6,026 nucleotides of DNA from Bacteroidales bacterium Bact_16. Its GTDB lineage: Bacteria > Bacteroidota > Bacteroidia > Bacteroidales > UBA932. Below the pieces are notes generated by a model. The model made no database searches, was not told where the DNA came from, and saw nothing but the letters and a program-made list of their open reading frames with translations. The position numbers were made by a program, and so were the translations under genes. Location: NCBI GenBank assembly GCA_001602885.1, contig LUZH01000327.1:1-6026 (forward strand), read 5' to 3'. This document shows positions 5,040-6,026 of this stretch, piece by piece (positions within the stretch are counted from its first letter, which is position 1; the number at the start of each line of letters is the position of its first letter).

Positions 5040-6026
5040 TTAATCTTCGTCCTTGTCGGCGGCCGCGTATTCCGCGAGGAGCTTCGTCTGGACGTCGCCC
5101 GGGACCGGCTGGTAGTCGGCGAACTCCATCGTGAAGGTGGCGGAGCCGGCGGTCAGCGAGCTCAGGGAAGTGGAGTAGCGGTAGAGCTCTGCGAGAGGCA
5201 CGCGGGCCTTGAGGATGGCGAAGCCCTTGTCGGCACCCATCTCGCCGAGGACGCCGCGGCGGTTCTGCAGGTCGCTCATCACGGAGCCCTGGTAGTCGGC
5301 CGGGGTCATGACCTCGACGTTGTAGATCGGCTCGAGGATCTTCGGACCGGCGTTGCGGAAGGCCTCACGGAAGGCGTTGCGGCCGGCGATGATGAAGGCG
5401 ATTTCCTTGGAGTCCACCGGGTGCATCTTGCCGTCGTAGACGAACACGCGGATGTCGCGGGCGTAGGAACCGGTGAGCGGGCCCTCGACCATGCGCTCCT
5501 TGATACCCTTGAGGATGGCGGGCATGAAGCTGAGGTCGATGGCGCCACCGACGACGCAGTTGTAGAACTCGAGCTTGCCGCCCCACTCCAGGTCGGTGAT
5601 GTCCTGGGTCTTGATGTTGAGCTGGGTCTCCTTGCCGTTGATCATGAACTTGGTGTTGAGCTCACCCTCGGCCGGGCAGACCAGGAGGTGCACCTCGCCG
5701 AACTGGCCGGCGCCGCCGGACTGCTTCTTGTGGCGGTACTGGGCGCAGGCCACCTTGGTGATGGTCTCGCGGTACGGCACCTTCGGGGCGAAGAGCTCGA
5801 CGTCGAGCTTGTATTCGTTGTTCAGCATCCACTTGACGATGTTGATGTGCTGCTCGCCGTTGCCGCTGAGGATGGTCTGGCGGAGCTCCTTGGAGTACTC
5901 GACGATGACGGTCGGGTCCGTGGAGGCGATGCGCTTGAGGGCGTCGCCGAGCTTCTGCTCGTCCTGCTGGACCTTGGCCTTGATGGCGCAGCGGTACTTG
6001 GGAGCCGGATACTGGATCTTGTCGTA
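5040..6026 (-). CDS. Elongation factor G-like protein (EF-G paralog), C-terminal 328 residues
   Basis: The frame is open from the window edge at 6026 to TAA at 5042-5040; the internal ATG at 5828 is not the start, because conserved EF-G sequence continues upstream. Numbering from the edge, about 8-85 is domain III (PKYRCAIKAKV, then LSGNGEQHINIVKW). About 86-235 is domain IV (VPYRETITK, HKKQSGGAGQFGEVHL 99-114, VVGGAIDLSFMPAILKGI 158-175, GPLTGSYARDIRVFVYDGKM 182-201, HPVDSKEIAF). About 229-310 is domain V (LEPIYNVEVMTP, DLQNRRGVLGEMG, SLSSLTAGSATFTMEFADYQ). It ends in an acidic tail, ADKDED. GTPase domains G and II are outside the window. Domain IV differs from housekeeping FusA (YRHKKQSGG instead of a YVRQSGG-type motif), and no ribosomal-protein neighbours are present, so I read it as the second, EF-G2-type protein of Bacteroidota. 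In Bacteroides thetaiotaomicron such a paralog is reported to translocate without GTPase activity; whether that holds here needs the missing half. Confidence 0.9.
   Translation of the reverse strand, partial: YDKIQYPAPKYRCAIKAKVQQDEQKLGDALKRIASTDPTVIVEYSKELRQTILSGNGEQHINIVKWMLNNEYKLDVELFAPKVPYRETITKVACAQYRHKKQSGGAGQFGEVHLLVCPAEGELNTKFMINGKETQLNIKTQDITDLEWGGKLEFYNCVVGGAIDLSFMPAILKGIKERMVEGPLTGSYARDIRVFVYDGKMHPVDSKEIAFIIAGRNAFREAFRNAGPKILEPIYNVEVMTPADYQGSVMSDLQNRRGVLGEMGADKGFAILKARVPLAELYRYSTSLSSLTAGSATFTMEFADYQPVPGDVQTKLLAEYAAADKDED

Noticed and set aside
2767..5043. A 758-codon open frame on the plus strand
   Set aside because: It runs antisense across the GH43 gene, the jelly-roll gene, two terminators and the gap between. 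Its Val/Ala/Asp/Gly-rich translation with no motif is what a high-GC gene gives on its complementary strand.

Overview
The window looks like a piece of a high-GC member of the Bacteroidota (Bacteroidales). No single gene fixes the taxon, but several traits agree: a lipoprotein signal peptide ending in C-KK; an ECF sigma factor followed by an anti-sigma-like protein fused to an outer-membrane beta-barrel; an EF-G paralog with the 'YRHKKQSGGAGQFGEVHL' domain IV signature that I associate with Bacteroidota; promoters resembling TAnnTTTG rather than TATAAT; and no clear Shine-Dalgarno sequences. All genes are on the minus strand, and by eye the base composition is roughly 60% GC.

Reading in the direction of transcription (high to low coordinates): (1) 6026-5040 is the C-terminal half of an EF-G-like translation factor, closed by a strong hairpin terminator at 5018-4980. 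(2) A promoter-like site at 4937-4907 opens a two-gene secreted polysaccharide unit: a 262-aa jelly-roll protein without recognisable catalytic motifs (4863-4075), then a GH43 arabinanase-like enzyme (from 4062 or 4071). The GH43 reading frame is broken about 60 residues before its natural end. The displaced tail continues in another frame to a stop at 2655, and a hairpin terminator follows at 2632-2603. (3) A short 52-base gap with a weak promoter candidate leads into a second unit: ECF sigma factor (2550-1981), a dual-membrane-spanning anti-sigma/OMP fusion (1943-723), and a PstS-like substrate-binding lipoprotein (711 to beyond base 1). The gaps are only 37 and 11 bases, so these three are very probably co-transcribed.

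The most interesting part is unit 3. The middle protein has a short cytoplasmic N-terminus, one inner-membrane helix, a proline-rich periplasmic stretch of about 115 residues, and a C-terminal barrel. That layout could carry a signal from the outer membrane directly to a cytoplasmic sigma factor. It matches the 'dual membrane-spanning anti-sigma factor' (Dma) plus cognate sigma (Das) arrangement reported in Bacteroides. What appears less usual is the adjoining PstS-like phosphate-binding-type lipoprotein with no transporter genes visible. It could be a target of the sigma factor or an input to the sensor; this is inference. No RNA genes, insertion sequences, CRISPR arrays or long DNA repeats were seen. 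No gap without a gene exceeds 300 bases; the longest is 4864-5039.
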